From Siphonodentalium dalli (taxonomy: Eukaryota; Mollusca; Scaphopoda; Gadilida; Siphonodentaliidae), in the NCBI GenBank assembly GCA_032622095.1, contig CP136063.1, positions 210,660,355-210,724,354 of the forward strand: a stretch of 64,000 bases of DNA, written 5' to 3'. The notes under the pieces are model-generated. The model was not told the DNA's origin. It searched no databases and saw only the letters and a program-made list of their open reading frames with translations. Of the stretch, positions 48,818 through 60,487 are shown piece by piece (the first letter of the stretch is position 1; the number at the start of each line of letters is the position of its first letter). A program made the position numbers and the translations under genes.

Positions 48818-51800
48818 AATCCGCTTCGGTTGGGTGAATTTATTTCAGATGAATATGCAACAGCTGTCAATTATCCAACCACGCTATTGTAAATAGGACA
48901 ACTTTAGCGAACTTCACCCAATAGGACTATTGAACTGCCCGGGCGTAGTGACAGGGGTTGTGGTTCTCCAATTCGGGTCAAAATTCTCACAGTATAGACA
49001 TTTCATTGCAACTATTGTTTGTTTAAACCAAACGTCAAATAATTTCCTACTTTTAGTCAATTTTGGACCGTCGTTTGGAAAACATACAATCATGCAATAT
49101 ATACTAGAATTTTGTTGGAAATCTGTGGCATTTTTGCCTGTTTTGGGAGGTGAGGGACTTCAGTTTCAAAGCTGCTTTGTAATCATCAACAGAGACACCC
49201 CCCCCCCCCCAGCCACGACCCAGCCAATGGTCAATTATCAAACAATCAATTTGTTAATGATCTAGGCACTGAACGATTGAGTAGTTTGTGGAATAAATAC
49301 AAGCCGAAATTTTTCTGATGATTGCAGAGGTGTCGATAGATTTCAATTTTAAACCCAACACAACGCATACATGTATAGCGTGAGACTTCTGAAGTTCTGA
49401 ACGTTCTAGACACTATCTTAAATTACATGTAATTCTAGCCTGAAGTGCATGTTAAAAGGTGATCTGGGATTGCCAAGGACGTGGCTAGAGAATCTCCATC
49501 TGGGCATCTAAATTATAATTTTAATTATAAATATATTCTCATGATCAAAGTACGGGAAATTGGCATTTACTGTACTGGCAGTGTCCAACTGGTACCACAA
49601 CATTTGCATTTCAAACTATCGGAAATGATTTAACCAGATCGACACTCCAAACAAGCGTGTGGTTAGAAATGTTCGAACCGGTTGCAATTTCAGTCCAAAC
49701 TTTGGACCCGAAGTAGAGAAATATTCGACTTTTCTTCTATAATCAACATGTTATACACATTAAATATGGTCTAGTGGCTCGGAAATCATACTGTTATGAC
49801 AAATTTAACGTATGCTGATCGAACATTTATTTTCAGATAATGCTGTGTAAGGTATGCAATTGTAACTTTTGAAACTTGTGGCCAAAGTTATTGGGTTGAC
49901 AACCCAACAATCTGTCAACACGTCCCCGTGGAATGCCGAACACCGTCGAACCACAGTCCGGTCTGTATGTCTCTCCCCTGGAGACGATAACATATAATGC
50001 ACAGCGTAACATTGTGAAAAGCGAATGTGATTATATTGAACTTACACACATGAATTAAAAAATAATAATTTAGTTTGAAAATGAGTCCATGGGTTTTGTG
50101 CATCCACTATGCAAACAATGTACATTAAAATAACTACATATATGCTATGGACGGCATGTGCGTAACTATAGCTATGGTTCGATAGGATTCGGGGGAACCA
50201 GACCAGGTAAGCACCATGCTCTATTGTCTGAGAAATCGGTATTATGTAGGCGTCCAGAACATTTCGTACCAACATATTGGCGTTTATCCACTTAGGCAAT
50301 GTATAGAGCAAAACTGGCTACGCCCAAGACTGTTGGGAAACAAAGAACATACAGCCAATGAGCCTTTCCCTCTATTTATACGCAGAGACGCGGTTTCATG
50401 GGGGTTGGGATGTCTCACGCCCAACATTTCTCACCACACCATCAGATGGAAATTCGCACCAAAAATAGGTTGAAATGGTTCTCGTAGTTTAATTTTCCAA
50501 CCTGCCTTTAGCGTGCAACTCGTTGATTTCAGATTAAAAGTCGTCTATTTCCCGTCTTTTCGGTCAGAATTTTGGAGTAAAAGTACTGTAAATGTCCAAC
50601 AGTAGCTAGGGTTGTCCGGTTAGACATTCCACATAGTTGCATAGCTTGAGAGTTGGGACATTTCGAACTCAATGGGGTGCAAATATAATTTGGGAACTTG
50701 GTGTGGTCTAAGGGGGGGGGGGGCTGTTGAAATTCCAAGTCGCCCCTCTCCACGTCTCTGTATATACGTTTTAAATAATTTGCTCACCGCGGCCTTCGTC
50801 ACAATTAAGTTATATATAAGAATGCCCTCTGATCTGCATATATATTCGCTGCAACCGCTATCGCATACTTATATGTGTTTTGCTTTCGAACGTCCAAGAC
50901 ATTCCGATTCGACCAGGGAGGGGTGTCTGCAATTTTTTCCGAACACTAGGCGGGGTGGGTGGGCGTTGCAGCAGCCCGGCTTACACAATTTTTCCTGGCC
51001 ACGTAATTTTTTTCCTAGAGTCATATTTCTTCAAAATAATGGGACAAAAGGTTTTAAGAATGCTTCTATTATGTAATTGGTATGCACTTAACCCTTGGTA
51101 GGGGGTTTGAGTTCACCATCAGTTAATAATGAGGAATGACACCAATGGGTACTAAAAATGTCAGCTTGCTAAATGTTTTCGACAAGGATCTATCAATGCA
51201 CATTGGCATGGAAAGGCTCAGATGTAAATAGTTCTATTAAAAATCATTTATTCAACCTGATATAAATGAAAACGTAACACAATAATAGATTCTTCAAATA
51301 AAATTAAACTCTTCAAATACAAATAGACTATTAAAAAACCATCATAATATAAAACAAAGGTATTAAAACAAACTTTGACCTTTTTCAACAATATTCGGTA
51401 TATGGGTCTGGGATCCCCTCTAGATGGGAGCCGTCAAATTTGAACGATTTTCTATGAAATGTGCCACCGGCAACCATCTTGGATTTTACTCTTTGCATCA
51501 CTAAATCCTTTGACACACGCGGCTCGTTCACGAGTGACCAACATTGGCACAACAGCGTCTGTTACAAACTGGAATAATTTAAAAGAATTCACTGTTTCCA
51601 CTTTTTATAACGAGCGGCATATGTACGATTAAACGCCAGGGATAACTTTAAAACTGCATTTATTTACTTATTTTATTCTACACATGTATGTTATTATGTG
51701 AAAGGGGTAAAAGTCATGGCGACTTACTCCCCAAACATTGATGATGATGATGATGATGATAATGACTGTGACTCTGGTGAACTTTTGGTTCAATAACTCG

Positions 51801-51835
51801 TGATTCACAGTAACCAACCTAATGGATGCATCATT
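48818..51835. other. Unassigned intronic sequence with diverged repeats
   Basis: Contains a C13 run near 49199, a G11 run near 50711, TTGGAAATT-rich dispersed repeat pieces (48940-49230, 50460-50770) and a (GAT)n tract at 51740-51760. No exon recognised. Confidence 0.35.
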
Positions 51836-51839
51836 TTAA

Positions 51840-52491
51840 GAGTATAATTCGTGATGGATTATATTAGAAAACAAAATGTGAATTTTATAGAGGTTTTAAA
51901 ATTTATTTTATCGTCCCCAAATCCAACAAACCCAAAATCACTATGAAAAAATATGGAAATGTGTACTGAACACTGTGAAGAATGTTGACAATAAAAATAT
52001 AATCATATTTACCAAGCATGTTTACTCAGAACCACTTGTTTATAAATGGTAGATTTAATTGCTCAGAATGCTGTCTAGAAGCTGACGCATGATGGTGTGT
52101 TAGGGGTCACCTTTTATCCAATGCAGATGGGATAGTTATCAGCAGTGTATGGCAACGGGTCCACGAAGGATTATCATGTGAGTGCTGACATATTTAGTGG
52201 TTACAAAGTGGTGGGCTAGATTGAAGCTTGAGAAATTATTTCATCAACTCACCGCTGTCCATAGATAACACATTGCTGCCATATCCCAGTTTGCCATGCT
52301 GGGGAAGTAAATCTATCATTTGTAAACATCTCGTTCTCAATAAATATTTCAAATTTCAGTACACATTTCCATATTTTGTTCTTAGAAATTTATTTTGTGT
52401 TTGTTGGATTTTGGGACGAAGATTTTTTTTTTTAAACCTCTACACAGTTTACATTTTGATTTTCTAATATAATCCATTATGAATTATACTC
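51840..52491. mobile_element. TTAA-bounded inverted-repeat element
   Basis: Begins GAGTATAATTCGTGATGGAT and ends with the complement of a near-identical stretch; arms are about 140 bp (51840-51985, 52350-52491). TTAA flanks both sides (51836-51839, 52492-52495). The right TTAA is also the left TTAA of the next MITE. Confidence 0.65.
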
Positions 52492-52495
52492 TTAA

Positions 52496-52831
52496 CCCTT
52501 TACCCAACAAACCGGCCAAAACCGGCCAAATAAAGCTTCAACAGCCTAAAATATCTTCGGTCTATCTCAATAGAACCATACAAATATGGATATCATTGGA
52601 ACCGGCTCCTTGACCACATTGTGATAGTTACAGTTATGCCCTGTGCCAATGCATTCTCTTATATATGCGAGTCGACCATAGGTCGCCTCGCATATATAAG
52701 AGAATGCATTAGCCTAAAAAAGCCAATGCATGTTAAGCCAATGCATTCTCTTATATATGCGAGGCGACCTATGGTCGACTCGCATATATAAGAGAATGCA
52801 TTGGCACAGGGCCCTTCTGTTGGGTAAAGGG
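52496..52831. mobile_element. piggyBac-like MITE 1
   Basis: Flanked by TTAA on both sides (52492-52495, 52832-52835). Perfect 14-bp terminal repeats CCCTTTACCCAACA / TGTTGGGTAAAGGG. CCC-starting ends and TTAA duplication are the piggyBac signature. The right half is filled by two palindromes; no transposase. Confidence 0.8.
52644..52805. repeat. Double palindrome inside MITE 1
   Basis: Two about-70-bp hairpins (52644-52713, 52737-52805) that are also inverted copies of each other, making a roughly 160-bp palindrome of palindromes. Arms GCCAATGCATTCTCTTATAT-ATGCGAG. Confidence 0.85.
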
Positions 52832-52835
52832 TTAA

Positions 52836-53249
52836 AATGGTGTGGTTACTGTGCTGCTTACTAATATAAGTGAACAGAATCCTTTATGGTATACTCTATA
52901 AAATTTTCGGGGAAATGGTTAGGCAAAGTCCTTAAGAGCGTGAGCGGCTGTGCTGGCAGGCGCAAATGCAAGGTAGAGTTCAGTCCCCTCGCCACGCCGA
53001 TCTGAAATCTGCCATCACATATATATATATACATAATGTACGCAAATCTGACATTTTTTTATTTATAAACGGATTTTGTCTGTTATAATTTATTCTGCGT
53101 TGTTCTTTGAAACTGAATTGTCTATAGTTATTAATAATTACAACTAATTTCGTTTTCATTGAAATGCGGAAATTGGATTGGTCAAGATGCTAGGGCGCGA
53201 CCTGAGCCGACATACCATAGATGTTTCAGTAGACGAGTCACCTCGTATA
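52836..53249. other. Unassigned sequence
   Basis: Contains a short (TA)n tract near 53020. No gene recognised. Confidence 0.4.
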
Positions 53250-55447
53250 GTGATACTTCAAGAAACATTCCCCCGGGTGGGCCTGGGGTAGAATAGGCCT
53301 ACCACCCCACTGCGCGGGGAAAACATCCCCTAATGTGGCACCATGTTTGCCATGGGGTGCATCCCGTGAGGTGTGGTGTAGGAGTCCTGGAGGTACTAGG
53401 GAGGTCGTATCACGTGAAGCATCGACCTACGAGATCCTCTTTGGTCCTACATCTCTTCAAGACGGGTGGTTGAGTTGACCCGGTTCAATCAATCGGCTAG
53501 TCTCGCCTCTCCTGTTTCAGATTCAATTTTTTGTTATATGTTTTATTTCTCGTCTAATGTTTGAGGTATTGTTTTCTGTTTTTTTTTTCACGTATGTTCT
53601 GTTCTCCCCTGTCTCTTTTGTATTCGTCCTGATGATTGTTGGGTGTTGAATCATATATTGTTCACGTCTGTCTCACTGTGGACAGGTACCGAGAGGCTTT
53701 TATATGTATTGGCTAAACGGATCACCGCTTCAGCTATATACCAGTCTTTGCCCCGACCAGAATTCGAATGGTAGTCCATAGCGGCTGCTGGGCAAGTTGT
53801 CGATTTTTTGCTTTTCGTATGGCGACTCAAACAAAAAAAACAACGTCTTGCTCGTGGGAATGATGACTCACCAACTTCCAATGATGCTGTGGAATTCCCT
53901 CATTACTTGGTTCTTGGCTTTGACCCCAATGTGAAAAGACCTTCTATCTTGGTCATTGATAAAACGCTACAAAGCATTGCTGGACAAATGAAATCTGTTA
54001 AACCAATCAGGACTGGGTCAATAAGTGGCTCCCTCTCGATTGAATGTTCAACGAAAGTTCAATCTGATGCTCTGCTGCAGTTAACAACTGCAGTTGCACA
54101 AACACCAGTGTTGGCTTCTCCTCACATTGAATAGCAACATAGCTGTTCTTCGGAATCAAAAATATTGGCGGAGTTGGCACCACAGGGAGTTACAGAAGTC
54201 CGCATATTTACAAACACTGTTGATGGACTAAGAGTTCCTCTGAATAGTTATCTTTTGACCTTCAAACGGTGCGAACATACACCGACATTGAAAGTTGCTT
54301 CAAGAAGATAGATATAAGTACCTATGTTCCAAATCCATTACGATTTGTTTAAATGCCAGGGCTACGGCCATGGCCAGGAACATTGAAAAAGTCAAGAAAC
54401 AATTTCTGCATGCTGCTCTGTTTCTGGTCATGGTCATAAGAATTGTACAAATCCTAAAAAACAATTCGAACTGTCAAGGTTCACATGCTGCAATGGATCG
54501 TTCGTAGGACTATGAATTCAAGATAGAAAGATGTAAGGCTGATAAACATTAATCGTACTTGGATGCTAAGAAATTTCTCAAGTCACATACTAGGCTGCCG
54601 TTTCTGAGAAAAAAGTATGTTGATGCCAGCAACTCAGACAGAGTCAAACAAAACTCGTCAGTATATCACTAGCAACACAAGTTCCAGAGAATGATATTTC
54701 TCCTGTTCCAGAACCTGTCTGACTCTCACGGGCAATGGATACAGCTACTACAGTTTTTACGTTTGTTCCGAAACCAACTAATGAAGTTGATCCAATTGTT
54801 CCAAAACAAAAGTATCCAAGGTCTGTCAAGTCTTTTGACTCTCAGAAGCAGAGGTGGAGCATTGAATGTTTAAAGTTTGATAAGATGCTTCGAGATAAAG
54901 GGCGAACTTTGTATGAATGGGGCAAAGACTCCCATATAAATGTGTGTAGGGATGCTGGCTTTTGGGTGAGGGATGACATACTAAGTCAACCACCCGATTG
55001 TTAACATGATGAATTGATTAAGACTAATGGCAGATTCAACAGATATTATAAATATCTTATCAATCATCCAGAAAGCGACGTTGTCACCTATTCCAAATAT
55101 TTCGATATGCAGATGTCTTAATACATTATTTATAATTGATTAAAACATTTCACGTAGGCTTTATATTTTCTGTTTTCAAAGCAGTATTGCTATCGGTTTT
55201 GATATTCTGTTTTAAATTTGTTTGCACAATAGTCAGTTTCTTAATTGCCCTGGCCGCAATCGAGCACCCACGCTCTGCTTTGGGTGTTTTTATTTGAATA
55301 TATTTTGTTTCATTTTAGTCTATTTCACTGTCATTTTTAATCACAGTTGCTTCACTCGATCTTGATGATCTGTTTCTTCTCGTCGTGATATGGCGTTGCT
55401 GATAAAACAACATTAAACCCTGATCAATCAATCAATCAATCAATCAA
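53250..55447 (+). mobile_element. LINE copy with ORF1 but no reverse transcriptase
   Basis: Left part (53270-53520) is a GC-rich leader typical of a LINE 5' region. A broken ORF1 (about 53808-55121) follows, then about 300 bp of 3' UTR ending CATTAAACCCTGATCAATCA and an (AATC)n tail (to 55447), a tail common among invertebrate LINEs. There is no ORF2. The 5' border is approximate. Confidence 0.7.
53808..55121 (+). pseudogene. Broken LINE ORF1 (gag-like, CCHC zinc knuckles)
   Basis: Recognisable pieces in order: FPHYLVLGFDPN, LAPQGVTEVRIFTNTVDGLR, STYVPNPLR, then three zinc-knuckle blocks (CQGYGHGQEH, CSVSGHGHKNC, NCQGSHAAMDRS), and a C-terminal region with GRTLYEWGKDSHINVCRDAG and NGRFNRYYKYL, ending at TAA (55119-55121). 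This order matches nucleic-acid-binding ORF1 proteins of Jockey/CR1/I-type LINEs. Stops (at 54132, 54308, 55002) and several frameshifts show it is dead. Confidence 0.75.
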
Positions 55448-55562
55448 GAAAAATGGGCGAGTCTAACCGTAGCCCCACATGACGTTACGCGGATGATGTG
55501 AAAGCGCGGAACGAGAATTCCGGTGGAATCTTAGTGCAATCTTGATACAAGTCAGGAGCCAT

Positions 55563-55860
55563 AAGATAAGATAAGATAAGATAAGTTACGTTTCAATGGT
55601 CTTTTGACTCACATTAGTGTAGAACAACCTACATGTAAAGATAAAATATACAAAAGGAATACATGGTATATAAGTGATATAACACGCACCAAATTAACAG
55701 AATTATTAAGATGTAGAATATCATACATCGCTTTCGAGAACTTTGCTTTTGGTACTTAAGATGCGGATTCCACGTAGTGTTACAGTATTCAATAACGGGT
55801 CGTACCATGCTGATATAAAATGTGGATTTCAACTATAGTCTATAATAGTGGAATATAACT
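55563..55860 (-). pseudogene. 5'-truncated LINE, reverse-transcriptase C-terminal remnant
   Basis: Minus strand reads STFYISMVRPVIEYCNTTWN then PHLKYQKQ, the conserved block after the reverse-transcriptase palm in non-LTR elements (LYxSxVRPxxEYxxxxWxP). After a frame shift it reads AMYDILHLNNSVNLV and ends at a (TTATC)n tail (55563-55587, AGATA on the plus strand). Only the last 300 bp remain. Confidence 0.7.
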
Positions 55861-56936
55861 ATAGTTGGGATGTGAGAGAGCTGTCCATTTTAAGTAATTG
55901 GGGGGGGGGGGTGAAATTGTCCTGGACTTTCCCGCATTTCCAACCATTATTTAATGTGAAATATGTAGTTTTAGAACAACTCTTGTGGAAAAATTCGCTA
56001 CTTTTAGTCCATTGTATTACAAAAATGTCTACCAGTAGGGGGTCTCAGATCGATACATGTTCAACAGTTGGAAATCTCAAGATCCCAGTTGGAAATTCGA
56101 ATGCAAGGTTGGGCGGGGTACGACTGAAATTTCGGGCAGTTGGAATTTCATGGTACAAGGGGAGATTTCAAGTCGGACAACCCCCTCCCCCAAACGGAAA
56201 CCATATAAGAAGTTTAAGCAATGGAAATTCATACTGAGCCATTGCGTACATTCTACATACCAATATAGACCTATATATGTTAATGTTCATCTATATATGT
56301 ATTGTAACATATATGTATATCATACGAAATCTTATTCGTTATATCGAAATATTATTTCGCGAAGCGCTTTACTCTAAATGTACCATAACGACCAGACACA
56401 CTACATTCTTTTCTTATATTTATTTAGCTTTTTGGTGATTTATTCCATAAAAAGCTGAATGTATTATTATTTATTTTCACAGAATCTGCCGAGATTTGAG
56501 ACTAGCCCACGCAGAACTGTAAGTCAGCCCAATATTAGAAGAGTTTCACATGTGAATTATCGATCGATTTCCGTTTTCTTATCACGTGATTCCACGGGCG
56601 ATGCATTTGAAATGTGAGGGGGGAAATGTCATTGGCGATTTAGTTTTTGTGTGAAACGCACTATAAAAGATAAAATGCCACGTATTAAGTGATGTGAGAA
56701 GTTCATAGGAACATACCTGTTTTAATTGTAATGATATATTTATGTTTTGATCCCCTGTCGATAACCGACATTTAGTGACCCACTTGGCAGTTGACTAATC
56801 ACCGAACAGGGTTTAGTGTAACACATGCGAACACAAAAAAAAAGAGTTTACTTGGCACCTCCCGGGCTCCGTACCTTCGGCGTCACAATGCAGTTACATG
56901 TATATCGATATGATAAGCTGTCACATAACGTCTCAC
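55861..56936. other. Intronic sequence with a G12 run and diverged repeats
   Basis: G run near 55899-55910 followed by TTGGAAAT-rich sequence (56055-56210) like that at 16.6 and 50.7 kb. The open frames here have no domain. Confidence 0.35.
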
Positions 56937-57042
56937 CTTCATTTTGCAGTGGTTTACACCAATATCCCAAATTGCTGAGCTGATTACGTCCGCATGTTTG
57001 ATTTTCATCACAGGGAGAAAGAAAGCAGGGATGTGTTGGTGT
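56937..57042 (-). CDS. Exon: EGF-like four-cysteine module
   Basis: This 106-nt exon follows the acceptor TATTGCAG and precedes the donor GAAG|GTGAGA. It reads TPTHPCFLSPCDENQTCGRN, then a short loop to GYWCKPLQNE. Cysteine spacing is C-x4-C-x5-C-x11-C, resembling a shortened EGF-like segment; the last two cysteines of a full EGF domain are absent, so this is a partial or divergent module. It starts in phase 0 and ends in phase 1. The next acceptable phase-1 exon on this strand is the Thr-rich linker 39.7 kb away; joining creates an Asp codon. A piggyBac-like MITE sits in the intron just upstream (57298-57752). The continuation past the donor in the same frame lacks domain features. Confidence 0.6.
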
Positions 57043-57297
57043 CTGCAATATAATAAGCATTCAAAATCATCACGGAAATATTACACTTGTAAATACTGTT
57101 AAACCCCCACAGCCTAACAACAAGCATTCAAGTCAACAATCATTATAAAGCTCTTTAAAAAAATTATTATTTTTTTTGAATTTTAACTATAATGATTCGA
57201 ATTTTCTAAGTTGCGTTAGCTGAACGGATGTTATTACGTATCAAATTGTAAGGATTATCTTAATTGAAGACCTACAGTTAGACCTTTCCTGATTTAA

Positions 57298-57752
57298 CCC
57301 TTTCAGTGCCAAGTCCGATTTTTGTATCAACCCATATAGCCTGTGCCAATGCATTCTCTTATATATGCGAGTCGACTATAGGTCGCCTCGCATATATAAG
57401 AGAATGCATTGGCCTAACAATTTTTCATCATTTGCTATTATTTTTTACAATTTTTTACAATTTTAATATTGTTTTCTTATATTCTTTAACAGACTTATTT
57501 TGTAGGTTTAGTGCCAGGGAATCTTACGTTTTTCATGGGCATCAAACTTATTACTATGAATACTTGGTGATAGTTTTGAGATATAACATGCCCCTAAGGT
57601 TTTATCCAGTTTGTTTTTAAATACGCCATAGCATGCTTAAGCATACCCAAAATAATTCAACCCAAAAAAAAAAAAAAAATAATATTTTTTTAGGGCCGAT
57701 TTTACAGACCATAAATTAGGGCCGATGAGATCGGCCCCTGGCACTGAAAGGG
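57298..57752. mobile_element. piggyBac-like MITE 2
   Basis: TTAA on both sides (57294-57297, 57753-57756); perfect 14-bp ends CCCTTTCAGTGCCA / TGGCACTGAAAGGG. It carries one member of the 70-bp palindrome family (57345-57413) and a poly-A run. Lies in the intron between the PAN-like and EGF-like exons. Confidence 0.8.
57345..57413. repeat. Palindrome of the GCCAATGCATTCTC family
   Basis: Arms GCCAATGCATTCTCTTATAT-ATGCGAG and complement, centre GTCGACTATAGGTCGC-like; near-identical to the pair inside MITE 1. Confidence 0.85.
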
Positions 57753-58103
57753 TTAAATGTCATCGCCCATTTGAACAGTTCTCATCCAGTGCATCAGTAT
57801 TTCATGTTAACTTTTAGCTTCGACTACAATGTATTTCATCTACCATGGAACAAACTAATAACTCATTGATATGGCATAGCGAATATAGTGGTTCGGTCAA
57901 AGGAAGCTAAGTGATCGTAAAATCTTCAACATCCATGCATGTAGTTCGATGTCTAAACATTAAATAAATTTAACTTGCCGCATAATCGTACTGTCTGTGT
58001 ATTGCGATGGTTGTATTTTAACCTGACTTTTTTTCTGATATGCAATTGAATCAGCAGATCGATTAACTGTGTAATGGTGTGTATGTAGGAATAAAACACA
58101 TAC

Positions 58104-58219
58104 CAATGTAGTCTTCGTTGCATATTTTACGGTGGGTCCAACTGGGGTAGTCCCCATTCCACTTTTTAATAGATCACACATCCTGCTCCGCACGTTGTAT
58201 GCAACTTTTTCGCATGGCT
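58104..58219 (-). CDS. Exon: C-terminal half of a PAN/Apple-like domain
   Basis: The 116-nt exon follows a tract ending TTCACAG and ends before a GTATGTG donor. It reads Pro-Cys-Glu-Lys-Val-Ala-Tyr-Asn, then CDLLKSG, then a Lys-Tyr-Ala-Thr-Lys tail. The spacing Cys-x2-Val-x-Tyr-Asn-x5-Cys-x-Leu-Leu is typical of the second half of PAN-like modules in lophotrochozoan secreted proteins. The exon takes one nucleotide from an upstream exon and ends in phase 0, matching the EGF-like exon. The first PAN half and the signal peptide were not found upstream in the window. The acceptor could also be two bases further in (AGAG), which would change the frame, so the first choice is preferred. PAN modules bind protein or carbohydrate; the ligand is unknown. 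Confidence 0.6.
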
Positions 58220-59015
58220 CTGTGAATATACATAGTCAAAAGAAAGTATTAATTACGACACACTGTTATTTGAGCAATAAAGGAAAAATGAAGATAAAAT
58301 TAAAAATATATACACATACAAGATGTACAGATATACGCTGCACGTATATGTAGAACACACTCTGTGTGAAACATTTTCTCTTGGGATTATGGGTCTTACC
58401 TCACCAAAAGAGCACGCATGCTTCAATTCAAATCAATTAACATGATTATTACATGGAATGCCAACCAATCAGACAAAAATAAATAAGATTGATGCAATAT
58501 GTAATACCCCGGAGCGGTATATATATCGAAATTGTATGTGATAAAATGCCCAATCAAAGCAAAGATTAATTTTTCGACGCGGATGAGTACAATGCGTCGT
58601 GATATTAGATATCGTTCTTTTTTAGCTTCTTGAGGAATCAGAGGGGGTGGAATTCAAAATATGATATTTTATTGCCCAAGTAGTTACTTAACATTGAGAG
58701 TTGAAGAAAAAGCCAGAATGTACCAAAAATTTAAAACGGGAAAGATTGTTATATGAGATATCAGTAAAACTTGGTCGCCATTTTGGACGCCATCTTTTTT
58801 TCTTTTTTTTATTGGAATACACAGACATCAATGAAGGAATGTAAATATAAACATAGGTACATATTATTATATATCAAGTGACATTCTTCCAATTCGCTCA
58901 CATCTCGCTCGCTTCATTTACAAGTCTTTCGTACACCATATGCAATCCCAGTGACTGACATGTAAATTGGACGCCATCTTGTGTTGGGTGTGGGGTAACA
59001 AATTTCATTCACAAC
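58220..59015. other. Unassigned sequence upstream of the PAN-like exon
   Basis: Contains GCCATTTTGG motifs at about 58775 and 58970. No further exon of the gene was recognised. Confidence 0.35.
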
Positions 59016-59300
59016 AGGTAGAATAGTATCACATGTACATACAGCATCACAAACACATATAGAATAATGTCACATGTACATACAGCATCACAAACATATA
59101 TACAATAATGTCACATGTACATACAGCATCACAAACAAATGTAGAATAATGTCACATGTACAAACAGCATCACATACAAATGTAGAATAATGTCACATGT
59201 ACATACAGCATCACAAACAAATTTAGAATAATGTCACATGTACATACAGCATCACAAACAAATATACGATAACGTCACATGTACATACATCATAACAAAC
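59016..59300 (+). repeat. 41-bp minisatellite, about 7 copies
   Basis: Unit GAATAATGTCACATGTACAT followed by ACAGCATCACAAACAAATGTA; period 41 (starts of GTCACATG at 59069, 59110, 59151, 59192...). Confidence 0.9.
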
Positions 59301-59763
59301 AAAATACAAGTGGAACAAAATTTACGATTCAATGATAGATATACTCCTGATTTTTTAAATCTTATTATGGCCATATTGTTTCCCGATTTTCAAGGCCAAT
59401 GGCACTGAACTCGGTCTGATACTGTGGCTCATTTTTGTTCAATATTCACATACGAACTTGACATATGCCAAATTACAAGACCACCATCCGTCTGGATCAT
59501 GCATTTTCATTATCGAACAGCGAATATCGAACTGACAGATATTCGTTTTATATTATGCTACGTACGCCATGATAAAAACCGAAACAACTACCCACACAAA
59601 CCATTATCTATGCATCGCAAACAGACATGCTTTCAACATTGTATGACATTATAGGCCTATGGCTACCCCTTGGGACTTCATGTACTTTGAAAAGCGACAG
59701 TTTGTGCAATTGACACAAAGCAGCAATCGAATGAACGTAACAAAACATTAAATAAGTAATTAA
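59301..59763. other. Unassigned sequence
   Basis: One 76-codon frame (59424-59654) without recognisable motifs. Confidence 0.35.
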
Positions 59764-60312
59764 GTATACCCCCGCAACGAAGTTGTGGGGGTATACTGGA
59801 ATCAGCTTGTCCGTCCGTCGTCCGTGGACACAAATTTGTCCGGAGTTTTTTCTCAGTCGTTTTTCAATCTTGGTCCGTGCAACTTGACAGACATCACATG
59901 TGTGGAATTATCTCTCTTTTTCGATTTAGAACATTTTAGCAACATGCACAATTTTGTCTGAACTTTTATTCCTACATTTTTAGATCAATTTGTTTAAAAC
60001 TTGCCACAGATCTTTAGTACCATGAGAGCCTGTGCACATGCGATTATGACGCATGTTCGACTTGTTTTGGTGGAGTTACCCCCCTGTTCGACTTAGAACA
60101 TTTTCGCAATATGCATAATTTTGTCCGAGCTTTTATTCCTATATTCTTCGGTCAATAGATTTAGGATTAGGGTTATGGGTTAGGGTTGGGCACCTGCAAT
60201 AGGAATATGTTATGCTATTATTTTAACTTAATCTTTACTGACATGTGAAACATCTTATTGTTTTAAAATCACGGGGGTATCCTTAATCCCATTGGGACAG
60301 TCACGCCTCTAG
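59764..60312 (+). repeat. Dispersed repeat starting with a GTATACCCCC hairpin
   Basis: Opens with GTATACCCCC ... GGGGGTATAC (59764-59773 and 59787-59796). Contains two copies of a TTCGA.TTAGAACATTTT block (59918, 60088). A diverged copy lies at 1381-1700. Confidence 0.6.
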
Positions 60313-60337
60313 TTCTTTCTCAAACATATATATAGAT

Positions 60338-60487
60338 GATCTCCAACGAGCTATGTCGGGATATAAGATTTTATCAAACGAGTTTGACAAATTTTATTCA
60401 CATCGAGTCGTAGACGAGTTGTGAATCAAATTTATCAAACGAGTTTCATAAAATCTTATATCCCGAAATAACGAGTGTGAAGATCTT
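60338..60487. repeat. About 150-bp palindrome
   Basis: Arms share CGGGATATAAGATTTTAT, AAACGAGTTT and TTATTCACA.CGAG with the complement on the right; centre near 60409. Probably a hairpin-type MITE. Confidence 0.7.

Larger units (their letters stand above)
9513..58219 (-). other. Gene span: PAN/EGF/Thr-linker/fibrinogen-domain protein (5' incomplete)
   Basis: Five minus-strand exons are joined into one gene by splice sites and phase. Each internal boundary has AG acceptor and GT donor, and phases match at every junction: 0 (PAN to EGF), 1 (EGF to linker), 1 (linker to FBG-1), 2 (FBG-1 to FBG-2). Summed coding length is 1031 nt, about 342 residues plus stop, with no in-frame stop. The split codons at both phase-1 junctions read GA(T/C), Asp; the second gives the Asp-Cys that usually opens a fibrinogen domain. 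Related molluscan FReD proteins are secreted pattern-recognition lectins of haemolymph; that role is inferred from family. The signal peptide, first PAN half and promoter must lie beyond 58.2 kb or outside the window. Linking the 56.9-kb and 17.1-kb exons across 39.7 kb is inference; transcript data would settle it. Confidence 0.7.

Noticed and set aside
51713-51795. Short frame with seven Asp, like a piggyBac transposase N-terminus
   Set aside because: Only 28 codons around a (GAT)n microsatellite; no transposase sequence follows.
55629-55832. Possible host exon with Arg-Pro-Val-Ile-Glu-Tyr
   Set aside because: Block matches LINE reverse transcriptase and is followed by a LINE-type tail.
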